A DNA stretch of 64,000 bases, taken from Panagrolaimus kolymaensis (Eukaryota; Nematoda; Chromadorea; Rhabditida; Panagrolaimidae). Location: assembly GCA_028622995.1 (NCBI GenBank), contig JAJQJQ010000023.1:3472001-3536000 (forward strand), written 5' to 3'. Below, piece by piece: positions 10,861 through 23,508 of this stretch. The first letter of the stretch is position 1; every line of letters begins with the position of its first letter. Position numbers and translations under genes: made by a program. The notes below the pieces were generated by a model. The model was given only the letters and a program-made list of their open reading frames with translations. It searched no databases and was not told the origin of the DNA.

Positions 10861-12635
10861 TTAAGTTTTTAGACAGACATATTTCCATTGAGTAAATTCA
10901 TCGATTCCTTGAGAGCCTCCTTCTCTTCCTAATCCACTTTCTTTCACACCACCAAATGCAGCTTCAGCACAACTGATAGCTCCTTCATTGATTCCAATCA
11001 TTCCAGATTCAATTAATCGAGAAACACGGAATGTTTGTTTCATGTCGTTTGTGAAGAAATATGCAGCAAGACCATGACGAGAACTATTGGCTTTCTTGAT
11101 AGCCTCTTCTTCAGTTTCAAACTTTTGAATCGCCACAACAGGACCAAATATTTCTTCATGAGCAATTTTCATAGATTCATCAACGTTTGTAAGGATTGTT
11201 GGTTCAAAAATAGATGTGCCTTCAATTGATTTTCCACCTTTAACAATTTTTGCGCCTTTTGATACAGCATCATCAACGAAACTTTGAACCTTTTCAACAG
11301 CTTTTTCATGAATCAATGGACCTTGGGTTGTTTTCTTATCAAGTCCATCACCACAAACAAATTTTAACATTGCTGCAGAGAGTTTTTCAACGAAAGCATC
11401 GTGAACCTTTGAGTGAACATAAAAGCGATTAGCAGAAACACAAGTTTGACCAGAGCATCGGAATTTTGAAGCCACAGCACTTTGAACAGCGACATCCATG
11501 TCAGCACTTTCAAATACAATAAATGGCGCATTTCCACCAAGTTCGAGACAGACTCGTTTAATCGTTGAAGCTGATTGTGAAAGTAAAAGCTGAAAATATT
11601 TAATGTAATTATTAATGTTAGAGTAAAGAAAGAAATTTACCCTTCCGACACCTGTGCTTCCAGTAAAGGAAATGCAGCTGATATCATGAGATTCACATAA
11701 AAACTTTGAAATTCCACCAATTCGGCTATGATCCGCTGGAATAACGTTGAAGACACCTTTTGGAAGTCCAGCTTCTTCAGCAGTTTGGGCCAAGGCTAAA
11801 GCCGACAAAGGAGTTTCAGCCGCTGGCTTAATTACTAAAGTACATCCAGCAGCAATTGCAGCGGCGGCTTTTCTTGCAATCATGGCAGAAGGAAAGTTCC
11901 ACTAAAATAATGAAAACAAATTATTGTCGATTTAGTAACACAGAATCTTACTGGAGTAATTATTGCGACTGCTCCGATTGGTTCACGAGTATGAAAATGT
12001 TGACGGTTGAGTACTGGTGCAGAAACTATTTCACCAGTGATTCTTCTAGCTTCTCCAGCATAATAGTCGAAAAACGAAGCAGAATATTGAATTTCACCTT
12101 TTGCTTCAGCTAAAGATTTACCCTAAAAAATTTTTAAAGGTATTTTTGTTTAGAAAATAGCTAAATTTACTTGTTCCAAAGTCAATAATTCTCCAAGTTC
12201 AGCTTCTTTTTGTGTTAAAAGTTGATAAAATCGACTCAATATTGCTCCACGTTCTTTTCCAGTTGTTTCATAGCCCCATTTGTAAAAAGCTTCACGAGCC
12301 GATTGAACTGCCTAAAATGGATTCAAACTTTAACAAAATATATATATAAATAAATGACAAAAAAAAGCTTACAATTTGAACATCTGTTTCATCACAATTA
12401 GCGACTTCAGCAATAACTTCTTTATTAAAGGGATTCGTAACTTCGAATGTTGTTCCACTAATTGATTTCATCCATTTTCCTTAAATATTATAAATTAAAG
12501 TTTAGATACATAAAAGAAAGAAAAAGGCCAACCATTAATATAAGCTTTAGCTCCTTCAGGAAGAAGATCGGTTTTATAAAACCTTTGTGAAAGAGCAAAA
12601 ATTGGAAGCTTTTGAGTGAATAAAGATTGCTTCAT
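10861..12635 (-). CDS. Succinate-semialdehyde dehydrogenase, mitochondrial (ALDH5A1 type), 503 aa
   Basis: Six exons: 12533-12635, 12373-12479, 12171-12311, 11952-12122, 11641-11901 and 10861-11589. The first 25 residues ([20 protein letters not shown]) are basic, without acids, and fit a mitochondrial presequence. Family motifs: [16 protein letters not shown], TFxGS-type FTGSTGVGR (NAD binding), [13 protein letters not shown] with the general-base Glu, and [14 protein letters not shown] with the catalytic Cys near residue 310. The ending [21 protein letters not shown] is characteristic of SSADH. It oxidises succinic semialdehyde to succinate in the GABA shunt. It shares a 500 bp divergent promoter region with PGAP1. 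Confidence 0.94.
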
Positions 12636-13136
12636 ATTGGCAAGTTTGAAGATATTTTTAAAGAAAAAATAGGAAACTTTTGCTTCTTTGTTTTAAAAGC
12701 AATAAAAGTTGTTGTAAACAATCACAAAATTAATGTTTTTTTTCTCTTCATCTTGGAGGAAGAGAGTTTACCGACAGCTGTTTTATGTGTTCCTAAACGC
12801 CAATAAACGACAGTGTTGCTTCAACTTCTTTGAAAATGATGCTTTTTTTTCAAGGAAGCTTGAACAAATTTTTGGAAGAAACTTTTATAATATTTTTTTT
12901 GTAGTTATTTTGATTCCTCGTTTCTCCTGTTGATGAATAAAAAAAACTTTTCTAGAAGAGCTTTTTTGTGTTGTGAAGTACTTTAAAATCGAAAGACATA
13001 GCAAGGATATATGGATAACAAAGCCAATTAATAGAATCAATTTTTTTAGCTTTTATAACTATTTTAATGGCACCATAACGGGTTTTACTCTTTCAAGTCA
13101 CTTATTAATTACATACTTAACAGCGGGTTTTCAAAA
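12636..13136. other. Divergent promoter region (SSADH / PGAP1)
   Basis: 500 bp between two divergent starts. AT-rich. An AG acceptor-like site (TACTTAACAG) lies 16 bp before the PGAP1 ATG. Two short open frames here (12733-12933 and 12973-13194) have no recognisable content; the second overlaps the PGAP1 start in another frame. Confidence 0.5.
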
Positions 13137-15837
13137 ATGTTTCTTAATCATATATTTATTATTGTATTTATTTTTTCTGACATTATTTCATTAAACGCCT
13201 TCAAATGGAACCCATTTGGTTCGGAATCAAATGCATGTGGAATGACTTCAATGTGGAGATATCCACTTTTTCTTGTAAAGATTATCTTTCTGAAGAAATA
13301 ATTTAATGATAAAGCGTTTTAGGATGTCGGTTTCAAACATAATTTTCCACATTATTCTTTATGGTTATACGGAGAAGGACTTTATGCTCAAAAATTCTTG
13401 TAATTTTTTTATAATTATTTTCAAATATACTTGCAATTTTTAGGAGAGATAAAACAGTTGATGGATTACCAATAATTTTTGTTCCGGGTAATGGAGGCTC
13501 GGGAAAACAAGCGCGTTCAATTGGTTCTGTACTTCAAAATAAAACAGAAATGAGAAATGTGCCTTTTCATTTTGATACATTTACTCTTGATTTTAATGAG
13601 GTTTTCTTTGTCTTGAACCAAGATTCTTATTAACATGAAAGTTTTTTTATAGCAATTCTCTGGTTTGAGTTCCACAGTGTTGCTAAAACAAGCTGATTTT
13701 CTTGAAGTTGCCATTGATCACATTTGGAAGATGTATGCCAAACCACCACCGGGCATCATTTTTATAGGACATTCAATGGGTGGAATTGTAATTCGAGAAG
13801 TTATTAGAAGAGCTTCATTTGATATCAACAAAATTTCCTTAATTTTAACATTTGCAACACCTCATTTGAGACCTCGTAAGCAACTTTAATAAAGCTTTTC
13901 TTTCACAAATTATTTTTCTCAAATTTTTTTAGCCATAATTATTGATAGTGGAATGCATAAACTTTGGGAAAATATTGAAACTTCATGGAATGAAACAAGA
14001 TTAGCAAATTCCCATGTACGAGTTGTATCAATTTCTAGTGGGCTCAAAGATGAACTCATTGCAGAAACGTTTGCTCGATCTAACAATCCCACAGTATACC
14101 ATTATGTAACAACAGGAATTGATAGAGTTTGGATTGAAGCTGATCACCAATGCATTGTTTGGTGTAATCAACTCGTTAGGTATTTATTTACAAACAAATT
14201 AAAAGATTCCAACAAAATTATTTTAAAGACTATTCTTTGATTTAGACACACTTCGAGGATAATTTTTTATTATGCTGAAAAACTTGGTTCATTTCGACAA
14301 AAGGTTGATTCAGCAATTAAAATGTTTTATTCTGGAGCCGATCGGGAATTAAAAATAATTCCTCTGCCCAAAGAGGGATTTCAAAATTATATTGTATGTC
14401 CAGAAAACGAAACATGTATTGATAAAGGCGTTGTGGAAATTTCAAAATCTTCCGACAAACTCATTCTTGCAATTGGACCTGTTTCGAATTATCAGCTAAT
14501 TTCATCTGAATCATGTTTTCCATATACTCGATACCTTACAGATAAATCATATTTTTCCTTGGTTGAAACAAATGAATGCAATGATGGAACTTCATGGATT
14601 AATACAAATGCATCCAAATTATGGGTTTGCTTTCACGCCCACATTTGTTGGTGCTTTATAAAAAATGTCGTCCTTTTAGATAGTGAATGCTTCACAAATT
14701 TACTTATCATCTTTGAATTTGAAATCCTCCATATTTCAACATACAGAAGCTCGACGATTTACAATAACTAAAGGAATTCGACGCTTACATATTTCTTTTG
14801 AAGATGTAACTCCAACTTCAGTGTTTGTCATTTTAATTACAAGAAAATGTGAGAGCAACATTGGTGATTTTCGAGCAATTTTTGAAGTTAATGGAATTCA
14901 AAGATTTGATGAATTTTTAAAAGAGAATTCAAGAATTATTCGAATTTTAAGCCATTCAAGAGAAAATGGAATTCTAACATTTTTGGATTCAGAAAAATGC
15001 AGCTATCAAATTAAAATTGAACAAGATTGGAAGAATACTTTAAAATTGGCAATGCTTGAATGGGCTGGCACTGTACCATTTTTGGTTTTCATTGGTGTTT
15101 GCTTTTTTGTTTATTCCACATCTTTGTTTGGATTTAATTCAATCTCTTTTATCCTCATCAACTCGATGGGTTTTATTTTTGGAACATACTTATTCAAGTA
15201 TGTAAAAGATAAAAACATAAAAAATTAATTTTAGGATAAAATTTTAGCAAAATACCGTTTATTATTTACTTTACTGCATTTGTGATATCATTTATAATCC
15301 AGCAAATAAGCATAAAGGCACACATGTTTCTTACACGGTAAATTTTCAATCTTCCTAAAGATCTTCTTCTAATGTTTTCCAACGTTTAGTAAATTTTCTT
15401 TACGAAGGCCTCCTTCAATGATTTGGAACACTTTATTTTTTATTGGATGCATTTGTTTAACTCTTTTCTTGCATCCATTTATTGGATCTCTGATAGCTGC
15501 TATAATTACATCAATTCAAAATCGCCGAACATCTCCACTAAGTTCAGCTTTCAAGCTTTTATTCATCACCTTGATTTCGATACCTGGTGTCGTCCACTTT
15601 ATTGAAGTCTTTAAACATAATGGAACAATCATACATCATTGGGATTATTTCACTTTATCAACTGTCTTTTTTATTTTCACTTCATTTTTCTCAACGCTTC
15701 CTCATTTTTGGATTGCATCCATTGTATTTGCTACCCTCATTCCCGTTGCATGGTCTCTTAATTTCACTTCTTATATTTATGTGATAGACTTTTTAATTTC
15801 AATTACAACTTTATTTTATACTTGGTCATTAAAATAG
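13137..15837 (+). CDS. PGAP1: GPI inositol-deacylase PGAP1/Bst1, 758 aa
   Basis: Nine exons: 13137-13274, 13323-13399, 13444-13600, 13653-13875, 13933-14179, 14246-14624, 14680-15197, 15248-15337 and 15390-15837, all in phase. An N-terminal signal anchor (FLNHIFIIVFIFSDIISL) is followed by the family block CGMTSMWRYP, the motif IIFVPGNGGSGKQARSIGS, and the lipase elbow FIGHSMGGIV with catalytic Ser near residue 164. WIEADHQCIVWCNQL supplies the conserved His region. The C-terminal third holds about seven hydrophobic helices. Known role: in the ER membrane it removes the inositol acyl chain of GPI anchors so GPI proteins can leave the ER. Shorter than the human protein (922). Confidence 0.93.
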
Positions 15838-15930
15838 CACATTAATAAAACAAGCAAATCAATTTTACAATAGAAATAACACAAGAAAAAAATTAATATC
15901 AAAAAGAACAAAAATAGGCACACAAATAAG

Positions 15931-18647
15931 TTATAAACCAAAAATCTTGCAATCTTTTTCCCAAACACACAAAAGAGCATCGATAGATTCATCGTTATGG
16001 CGATCAACATATGAGTGAATAACACCGGAGATAGTATCAGGATACGTTTTGAGTTCAACTTCATTATTGGACATACATGTATTTGATTGAACAAAGAGCC
16101 GACGAGGTTTGCGACGAGAAACAACGACATCACGCCATCGAAGTTGTTCTTCATGAACAGCCCCAGATTCATTGAAAAATTTCGAGCCATTAGCTACATC
16201 ACCAGTAGACTTGTAAAGTTGAAGCAATTTGAGGAATTCTCCAATAGCTGGTTTACCAACCGAATCAATCTTTGAACGATCAAGGCGAAATTTGAGGTCA
16301 GTTTTGCCATTTTCATCATTGCATTCTTCAATAGTGACAAATCCTTGTCCAGCAGCCATTACAACACGAAGAAGTACATAACGAGCCCATGAATGAGCCT
16401 AAAATATTTAAGAAAATATAAAGAAATTAAAGAGTTGAACACTTATTTGACCCCATTTTTTTGCATCTGGTTGATAAAATTCAAGTGAGAGAAGGCCAGC
16501 ACGGATTTCATTAAGCCAATTAGCGTATTTCACATCTTCAGCTACTTCACCTTCAAAGCCAAAAACCCTGTAATGAAAATAGAATAATAGAGAGCTAAAG
16601 TAAAGTTCAAACATACTGAAGGATATCAGGATAACAGCACAAGTAATAACCAACGGCTTCAGCACGACATTCTTCATAAGGATTTGAAAGAGCACCAAAA
16701 CGTGAAGACCAAGCTAAAAAAAAGAAAAAACGATAAATCTCGAATATGTGAACGCTAAACTTACTTTCACCCTTCTCATACCAGGAAGTAATGAGGTCAC
16801 CGGTAAGGAAGTTTTTAACTTTATTTTTGTCAAAATTAAGTTTTTCGCCATCAGACATGAAGAGCTTGCCAGAACCATGACCGAGTAACTCGTGAAGCCC
16901 AACTTGGACTTCAAACGATTCTTTAAAATATTTCTTAAAATAAACTTCATCTTCAGCAGAAATAAATTCAATTTTTTGTTTTGGCATAGCAGAGATAACA
17001 TTTCCAAGGGATACATTCTTAAATCCTTCATCCTGACGAATTTCGTCATAATTCGGAATGTTGATACCAGCAGGGATACCTAAATAAAAAATGCTTTTAT
17101 GAAAATATATCAGTAATAGCAATGTGACATACCAGCACCACCAAAGAAAATGACATCCAAAGCAGTGAAATCGGGTTTGAGAAATTTGTCTTTTTCAAAG
17201 TCAGGACCCCATGGCAAACGTTCAAGAAAAGTTTCAGCTTTATCAACAAGAGTTTGGAATTTTTTCGAAGTTTCTTTGTTAACAGCAGCAACAAAACCTT
17301 CGAACTCACTCCTATTCCCTGCCGGGTCGCGATAGTTTTCAATGAAGCCAATGTAAGATTCAACAGCGGGATTAACATCTTTTACCCAAAAGCGAGAACC
17401 ATCTTTATGTGCGTCCATAGAGCCCGTTTCAAAGTGTTCAATGTATTTTTCTAGCATTTTCTTTTGATTGTCATTAGCGGCATAGGCCTATAAAAAGAAG
17501 GAAATTGTAAAATGAATAATAAAGAGCACACTTACAATAGCTTGTGATAGTTCTTTGTTGACTCGTTCGAGCAGAGGACTGTAATCTCCAGCATGAACAA
17601 CAAACTTTGCACCTTCAAATTCTTCTTCGATGACTTTGGAATCTAAAAAGAAAAGATATGAAGGAAAGAAAAATTTAAATCAAAACCTTTGATAGCAGCA
17701 AGTCGAATGGTGTAAACGGTTTTGCCATTTTCTTCAGACTTGAACAAACGACTATTCCACTGTTCCATATGCTTGCTCTTGAAGTATTTGTCAACGAATT
17801 CGGAATCAGCTTTTGTAACATTTGGTGAAAGATACGTTGTAACACCCTAAAATACATATCACGTTAATAAGTCGACAACACTAAACCATACTTGATCATT
17901 GTAGTTCAAAGCCAAATCAGTTTGATTCAAAGAAAAAACACGATCTGCAATCTTCTTCCAAGCTTCTTGAAGTTTTGAATTCTTTGAAAAAGCTTTAGAT
18001 TCTTTGAGGAGGTTGGCCAGTTTATCCTAAAATCAGTCATTAAATTTTATTAATAGGAAAAGAAAATGATAACCTTATCAACATCAGGAATAAACTTGGT
18101 GTCTCCAAAGTTTTTGTAATTGCCAGTGTTCGCATAAATAGCTGCAGCATAAACAAAGAAAGCAGTAACTTCATCTTCTTTCCATCCTGATGAGAGAGCA
18201 CGGAGTTTTACATCTTCAACAGTTTCATGGGTGAAAAGTTGGTGGAGGATTGCAAACAAAGCAGGTGATTCAGGTGACATCTATAAAGGGATATTTATTA
18301 ATATTCAAGTTAAAGAATAAAATATTTACCTGGATGAAAGTGATAAGACTTCCTTCAGCAGAAGCTCGTGCGATGTGATGAGCATACTTCTTTTCTTTAT
18401 CCGTCAAATCTAAAAATAATAAATATAGGTAAAGGTTTTTAAAAAGTTCGAAAGTCTTACTTTGAAAAGCTTGATAGCAATCCAAGACAACAACAGGAGT
18501 GTCGTTTGGCAAAACATAAAATTCTCGCTTTACGCTCATTTTAGCAATACCACGAGAAAAGTTTCTATAAAAAAAGAATGAATTTGTTAACAATTTTCGA
18601 CCTTGAAAATTTTGATTTACAAAAAAATGTAAAGAGCGTAATAACAT
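15931..18647 (-). CDS. DPP3: Dipeptidyl peptidase III (M49), about 707-743 aa
   Basis: Eleven exons: 18461-18647, 18330-18409, 18074-18280, 17892-18026, 17687-17846, 17536-17642, 17133-17487, 16765-17079, 16617-16713, 16447-16567 and 15931-16398. The M49 zinc site is present: [13 protein letters not shown] and, about 55 residues on, [36 protein letters not shown] and [14 protein letters not shown] are also typical. It cleaves dipeptides from short peptides. The family's usual start is ATG 18539 ([13 protein letters not shown]), giving 707 residues. The frame continues upstream to ATG 18647, adding 36 residues rich in Arg, Lys and Phe with no acids. One donor (16446) reads ATAAGT instead of GT; a GT six bases on would add two residues. 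Confidence 0.93.
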
Positions 18648-19074
18648 TCAATGATGGTTTTCAACAATAAAAAATGAAAGTCATTCGGTCAAATTATGTG
18701 GACACTTATATGCGAGTTCATTGCATGTTGCCCAAAATATTGCCCATGGAAAGCTTCGAGAAGCCTCTTTTTTAGGCTTCATTTTTTTGCATTCCTTCAT
18801 TTTTCAAAAAAAGAAGTCTTATCAAACAATCGGGTTTTTTGTTTTGATAAGTAATTTGAACAATTTTTATTCAGAAAACATTTGATGCAAGCAATAACCA
18901 CATACAAATACGTTAATATACTTTCATTTTTTGATTTATTTTCTTAGGCTATTTTTTCCCACATTTATTTTTTCTTGTAAGCGTCAATTATGGGTTTGAG
19001 TTTTAATGTTAACTTTTTTTGTAATTAAATTTTTTTATTTTGTGTTGATACTGCATGTTTTTATTTACAAATTG
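18648..19074. other. Spacer between DPP3 and bestrophin genes
   Basis: About 430 bp, AT-rich, holding the DPP3 upstream region and the bestrophin 3' end (both minus strand). I see no gene or element in it. Confidence 0.5.
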
Positions 19075-20775
19075 TTATGTCCCATTTTTAGTTTTTGCTA
19101 ACAATGGCGTACTTGTATGAACTTCGGTTAATTCCGCAAATGCATTGTCAGCTTTCATTTTCAATTGATCCAAAATTTTATCAGGATCTATTTCTTTTCG
19201 TTTTATCTTGGATTCTTTGTATTCTTTATTATATTGTCTGACATCGATTTTTTGCATGATTCTTTCCTGAAAAGAATTAAATGAAGATAAAGGTGCTATG
19301 TTCTTACAATACAGCACACTGTTTTGCTTTACTATGCCACATACCCTTTCTTCTTCCGTCATTTGAGCTAATTTATATTTATGTGGAACCATTGTGACAT
19401 TATCAACTCTTTTAACCAAACTAAAGTTGATAAAATTAGCTGGAACTTAATTCTGTTAAATATCTTACTTTGCATTTATTGCAGAGCCAACCAAAGGTGT
19501 TACAGAGCGTTTTGCTGAATCTAAAGTGTAAAGCACTGCAACTTTTTTTGCATCCCAGAAAACATCTTTGCAAGGTTTTGGTACAGCTTTTCCTCCTTTA
19601 TCCACCAAAGTAAATCCAGTAGTAAGATTTTTATCGATAATATAATTGCATTCCAAATCATCTTGGTCATCGCCAAGAGGATTTAATAATTCTTCTGCTA
19701 CTTTTAACCAACCCCTGTAAATATTTTTGTTACCAAATAAAAAAATAAAGGGTTATGCTTGCATGTAAACAATAAATTGAATCATTGTTGGTAACGGAAT
19801 CCATAAAAGTCGAGATTCCTAAAATGGTATCAAATATTAAAGATAGGAGAGAATGGTCATATTTTTTTACCGGAAATTCTGAAGTCAATGACTTTGTATA
19901 TTGTCTCGTAAACAAGGCAATAAAGAAGTAAAGTCGAACAGAGAATGTTACCAATTGTGGATAAACGAGAGGTATGGGAACCCAATCAAATTTTAATAAA
20001 CTTTCTAACCCATGCCGAAATTCATGAATTTCATGAGCAATTTTTTCAAGAATAAAATCACTTGAAACTTTTCCATTTTGTCTTGCTTGATACAGAAGCT
20101 CTTCTGTCCATTGAATTGGAATCCAATATCGACTATAAGCATCCTTTGTTTCTTCAATAAGATTCCTCTCTTCTTTGGTCATCAAACCAGCGGCTTCAAT
20201 GGTGCATAAAGTTGGAAAACGCCCTCGAACTTGAATTGATACATCTCTTAACACTAATGTTTGACTAAGTACCATATATCGAACCATGGTTCGACGTATT
20301 GCACGAGTTTCATCATCACTTCCTCGAATATAAATAGAAACTGCTATGGCCGTGCTAAAAGATATGTTACTATATCACATAAAGAACGGATTCGAAATAA
20401 TGGGTATGAACTCACTTATCGATCCATCCAATAGCTTTCAAGAAGCTCATCCATCTTGAAACTACGGAAGAAACGAAAAACCCCAAAATGAAAGTTAATG
20501 GGATGTATGTATTAATATTTTTTTCAAATGATTTTCCTAATTTCTCAAAAATTCTAAAACAAACTTGTAGTTTGAATTAAATAACTATGAGCTTACGTTT
20601 GATGATTTTGTGAAAGAATAAAATGATAAACACAAAAAATTAAATAATAAGTAATTGTCCAGCATAATAATGGAATGGTTACTGCTTTCCAAACAGATCC
20701 TTGCCATCTAAAAAGAAGTCGAAGGACTCCTTTTAAATCTGAACGAGCAACATCAAGATTGTATGAAATCGTCAT
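19075..20775 (-). CDS. Bestrophin-family chloride channel, 456 aa
   Basis: Seven exons: 20597-20775, 20416-20553, 19871-20354, 19763-19818, 19469-19714, 19345-19420 and 19075-19266. It opens MTISYNLDVARS...RWQGSVWKAV as bestrophins do. RGRFPT (the RFP motif), FDWVPIPLVYPQLVT and the calcium clasp NPLGDDQDDLE are conserved. Known role: pentameric calcium-gated anion channel in the plasma membrane; nematodes have many paralogues. Two splicing points stand out. The fourth exon ends at a GC donor (AT|GCAAGC), needed to give the family sequence VYMGWLKVAE. The intron at 19267-19344 is 78 bp, open in frame and could be retained as a 26-residue insert. Confidence 0.92.
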
Positions 20776-21607
20776 TGCTGAACAATTTGTGAAAATTAAA
20801 TAACGGGTAGTTCTTTCCTAAAACATTTATTATTAAAAAAATTTTTAATTAAAGTTCAAAATTGTAACAATAAAAAAATGTTCCAGTTTTTTTTACTTTA
20901 CTTTATACGCATTTTTTGTTTGTATAAAAAAGCAAACAACATCAAAGGTTTTTCTGTCTATAGGAAGAAGGTTTTTTGCATAAGTCAACACTCTCGTTGA
21001 ATCATGCATAAAAATTCTAATAATATACAAAATTAAAAAAAATAGAAACATGGTTGAAATTTTGAAAAAATCTATTATTAGTTTTTAGAAAATGGCATTT
21101 CGAAGTTTTTCAAAAAAGGTTCCTTCCATTTTTTTAAACCATTTAATGGATTTGTAAACCTCGAACGTATGCTAATGAAAGTCGTATATGATGATAATAC
21201 GCAACTGAATTTTTTCTTAAGGGTCAAAGGTCGACAAATTGTTTCTGAAATTTTAAACTTTAAAAAAACTTATGTAACTCACTTAAAATTGAAAATGATT
21301 TTAATATTAGTATTATGTATTTGCTTTGAATTCAACAAAAATTTTTATAATCTTTTTTTCATTTATTTTGAAAGATAACGATAAGAATTGACTAAAGCAC
21401 AAAAAATTTTAAAGTAAAAAATGAAAACAATAAAATTTTAGTGGTTATCACCTTTCTTATTAACGACGACAGCTGTTGGTGGTTCTCTCTTCTTTTTTAA
21501 ATTTCTTTGGACAAAAAATAGCTTTTTCTTATTTTCAAATTATTCCTATTTTGTTTTTTACATTCAACAAAAAACATTTTAGTCTTAAATAAAGTAATTT
21601 TTGAAAA
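20776..21607. other. Intergenic, between divergent genes
   Basis: About 830 bp, very AT-rich. A 69-codon frame at 21169-21378 has no recognisable content. No RNA gene or repeat seen. Confidence 0.5.
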
Positions 21608-22294
21608 ATGGTAGCTGAACGAAAAATAATGACTTGTACGATGAGTGATTCATTGGAAGTTAATATCATGTTTGAAAATTGGATTTCATCCTCAAAGCCT
21701 TTGGATTCGATGGTTGAATTCCCTCAAACAAGAAGCAAAAAAATTAAAAGTAAGAAAACAAAAAATGATATGTCATTGAATGCGGTAATCACAGAAACTC
21801 CGCCATTACCGACGAAATCTCCACAAGCTCAAGTTTTATTAACGAACGTTATAAACAATTATCCACCATCCGTTGCAGTAGGACTTCCACCTCCTAATCT
21901 TCTGTCTTTAGCTTCATTTTTTGAAACTATAATGATTTCGACTGTGGATGACAGCCCTAAAAACAATCAGGAGGTGGTTGTCAAAATCAAAGAACCGAAA
22001 GAAAAGCCACCACCAATTCAACATCATCATAATCATCACCATGAAACTTCATCTTCTAACAAACATAAACTTCCTAATGGTTATCGACAGGAGCAGCATG
22101 GCCATAAAATTCATCCACCTCCACCTGTTCTGCCTCGCAATAATCATTCACATGGAAACATACATCCTAATCATCATCCCATTAACCCTAATTATCATCA
22201 CGACATTATTCATCCAAATGATCCTCAAACTCATTACTCTAACATGTACCACGAACATTATTATGATGTTGATATCGGCCATCACGGTCATTAA
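21608..22294 (+). CDS. His/Pro-rich protein, 228 aa, single exon
   Basis: An intronless frame from ATG 21608. The first 110 residues are mixed, with a basic patch (RSKKIKSKKTKN) and hydrophobic NLLSLASFFETIMI. The last 95 are extremely rich in His, Pro and Asn (HHHNHHH, PPPPVLP, GHHGH at the end). There is no signal peptide or membrane helix. Such a tail could bind Zn, Cu or Ni, or drive condensation, but no domain is recognisable. Codon choice is like that of its neighbours, and a polyadenylation-like AATAAA follows at about 22318. It may be a young or fast-evolving gene. Confidence 0.6.
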   Translation: MVAERKIMTCTMSDSLEVNIMFENWISSSKPLDSMVEFPQTRSKKIKSKKTKNDMSLNAVITETPPLPTKSPQAQVLLTNVINNYPPSVAVGLPPPNLLSLASFFETIMISTVDDSPKNNQEVVVKIKEPKEKPPPIQHHHNHHHETSSSNKHKLPNGYRQEQHGHKIHPPPPVLPRNNHSHGNIHPNHHPINPNYHHDIIHPNDPQTHYSNMYHEHYYDVDIGHHGH

Positions 22295-22792
22295 GTTGTA
22301 AATTTTTAAATTCATGATAATAAAAGACTCTTCTTCTATCGACATTATAATAATTCGATTGCAAACCTTTTTTATTTATTCTTGTTTAAGTTTACATAAA
22401 AGTCATAACAAAACAAGCTATTAATTATAAATAATTAGAAAATATTATTTATCTTTTCTTTCTTCATGATCTTGAGCTCTTTTATATGGAGTCAATCGTA
22501 TCTTATTGTTTTTGTTGTTATTTTACTCCTTTGACGATATGTTTTGTTTGAAAGAAATGAAAGTGTTTGCTTGTTTCAATTTTTAAGAATCAATTTTCAT
22601 TTTTCCAAATCCATTACATCGAAGTTGCAATATTTATAAAGTTAGAAGACTTTGAATAAGAATTTTTGCTTCATTTGTTCTTGACACGACGATTGAAACT
22701 GTTTGTTTTTTTTTTGCAGCAAAACCTTTGCGCGGCTTTCTTTTTTTCTTCTCTCTCCTTTTTTTGCATCATTTTTTTAATGAATTTTTCTA
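22295..22792. other. Intergenic, upstream of TMEM222 gene
   Basis: About 500 bp of AT-rich sequence ending in a long pyrimidine tract just before the TMEM222 start. Nothing else seen. Confidence 0.5.
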
Positions 22793-23508
22793 ATGAGTGA
22801 TTCTGAAAATAGCGAAATTAACATGGATGTCCAAGCTAAACACCATCGATTCCCATTTTGTATTGTATGGACACCATTGCCTATAATTTCGTAAGGTAGC
22901 ATTATTTATTATCATTCTCTATATGTTGCTAATTTTAGATGGTTTTTCCCTTTCGTTGGACATATGGGAATTGCAACGAGTAAAGGAATAATACGAGATT
23001 TTGCTGGAAGTTATTACGTTAGCGTATGTTTACTTTATTTTAATTTTACTTCTTTAACTTTCAATTTATTTTAGGAAGATGATATGGGATTTGGCTGGCC
23101 CACAATGTATTGGCAACTCTCTCCTGATAAGATTCCTGGTGGCGTTGAAGCTTGGGATCGAGCTGTGAAAGACGCTTCGGATGAATACAAAACACATACG
23201 GTAAGGATTAAAAAAGTTATAACTTAAAGCTCTACTCTTATTATTTCAGCACAATATATTCTGTGACAATTGCCACTCTCATGTTGCTTTAGCTTTGAAC
23301 ACGATGAAGTACGACAACAAATCAAACTGGAATATGGTACATTTAGCGACTTTCATGACCTTCCGTGGTAAATGGGTTGGGTAAATATTTCTACTTTTGT
23401 ATACAAGAATATTTTCTTATTTTCAGAATTTCTGGCTTCCTGAAACAATATTTACCCTTTCTCATTATCGTTGGAATTCTTGTTGGAACTGCTGTAATTT
23501 TCTCATGA
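22793..23508 (+). CDS. TMEM222: TMEM222 / RTE1 family membrane protein (DUF778), 173 aa
   Basis: Exons 22793-22890, 22939-23023, 23075-23200, 23250-23380 and 23427-23508. Conserved blocks: RFPFCIVWTPLP, WFFPFVGHMGIATSKGIIRDF, EDDMGFGWPTMYWQL, and the Cys/His cluster NIFCDNCHSHVALALN. The C-terminus is a hydrophobic helix (YLPFLIIVGILVGTAVIF). The family includes plant RTE1, a Golgi/ER protein that affects the ethylene receptor ETR1; the animal role is poorly known. The two conserved cysteines and histidines suggest metal or heme binding (inference). It lies first in a row of three genes with short gaps, possibly an operon. Confidence 0.9.

Noticed and set aside
19712..19770. AT-AG intron in bestrophin
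   Set aside because: A GC donor 6 bp upstream gives the exact family sequence (VYMGWLKV) in the right phase, so no exotic splice site is needed.
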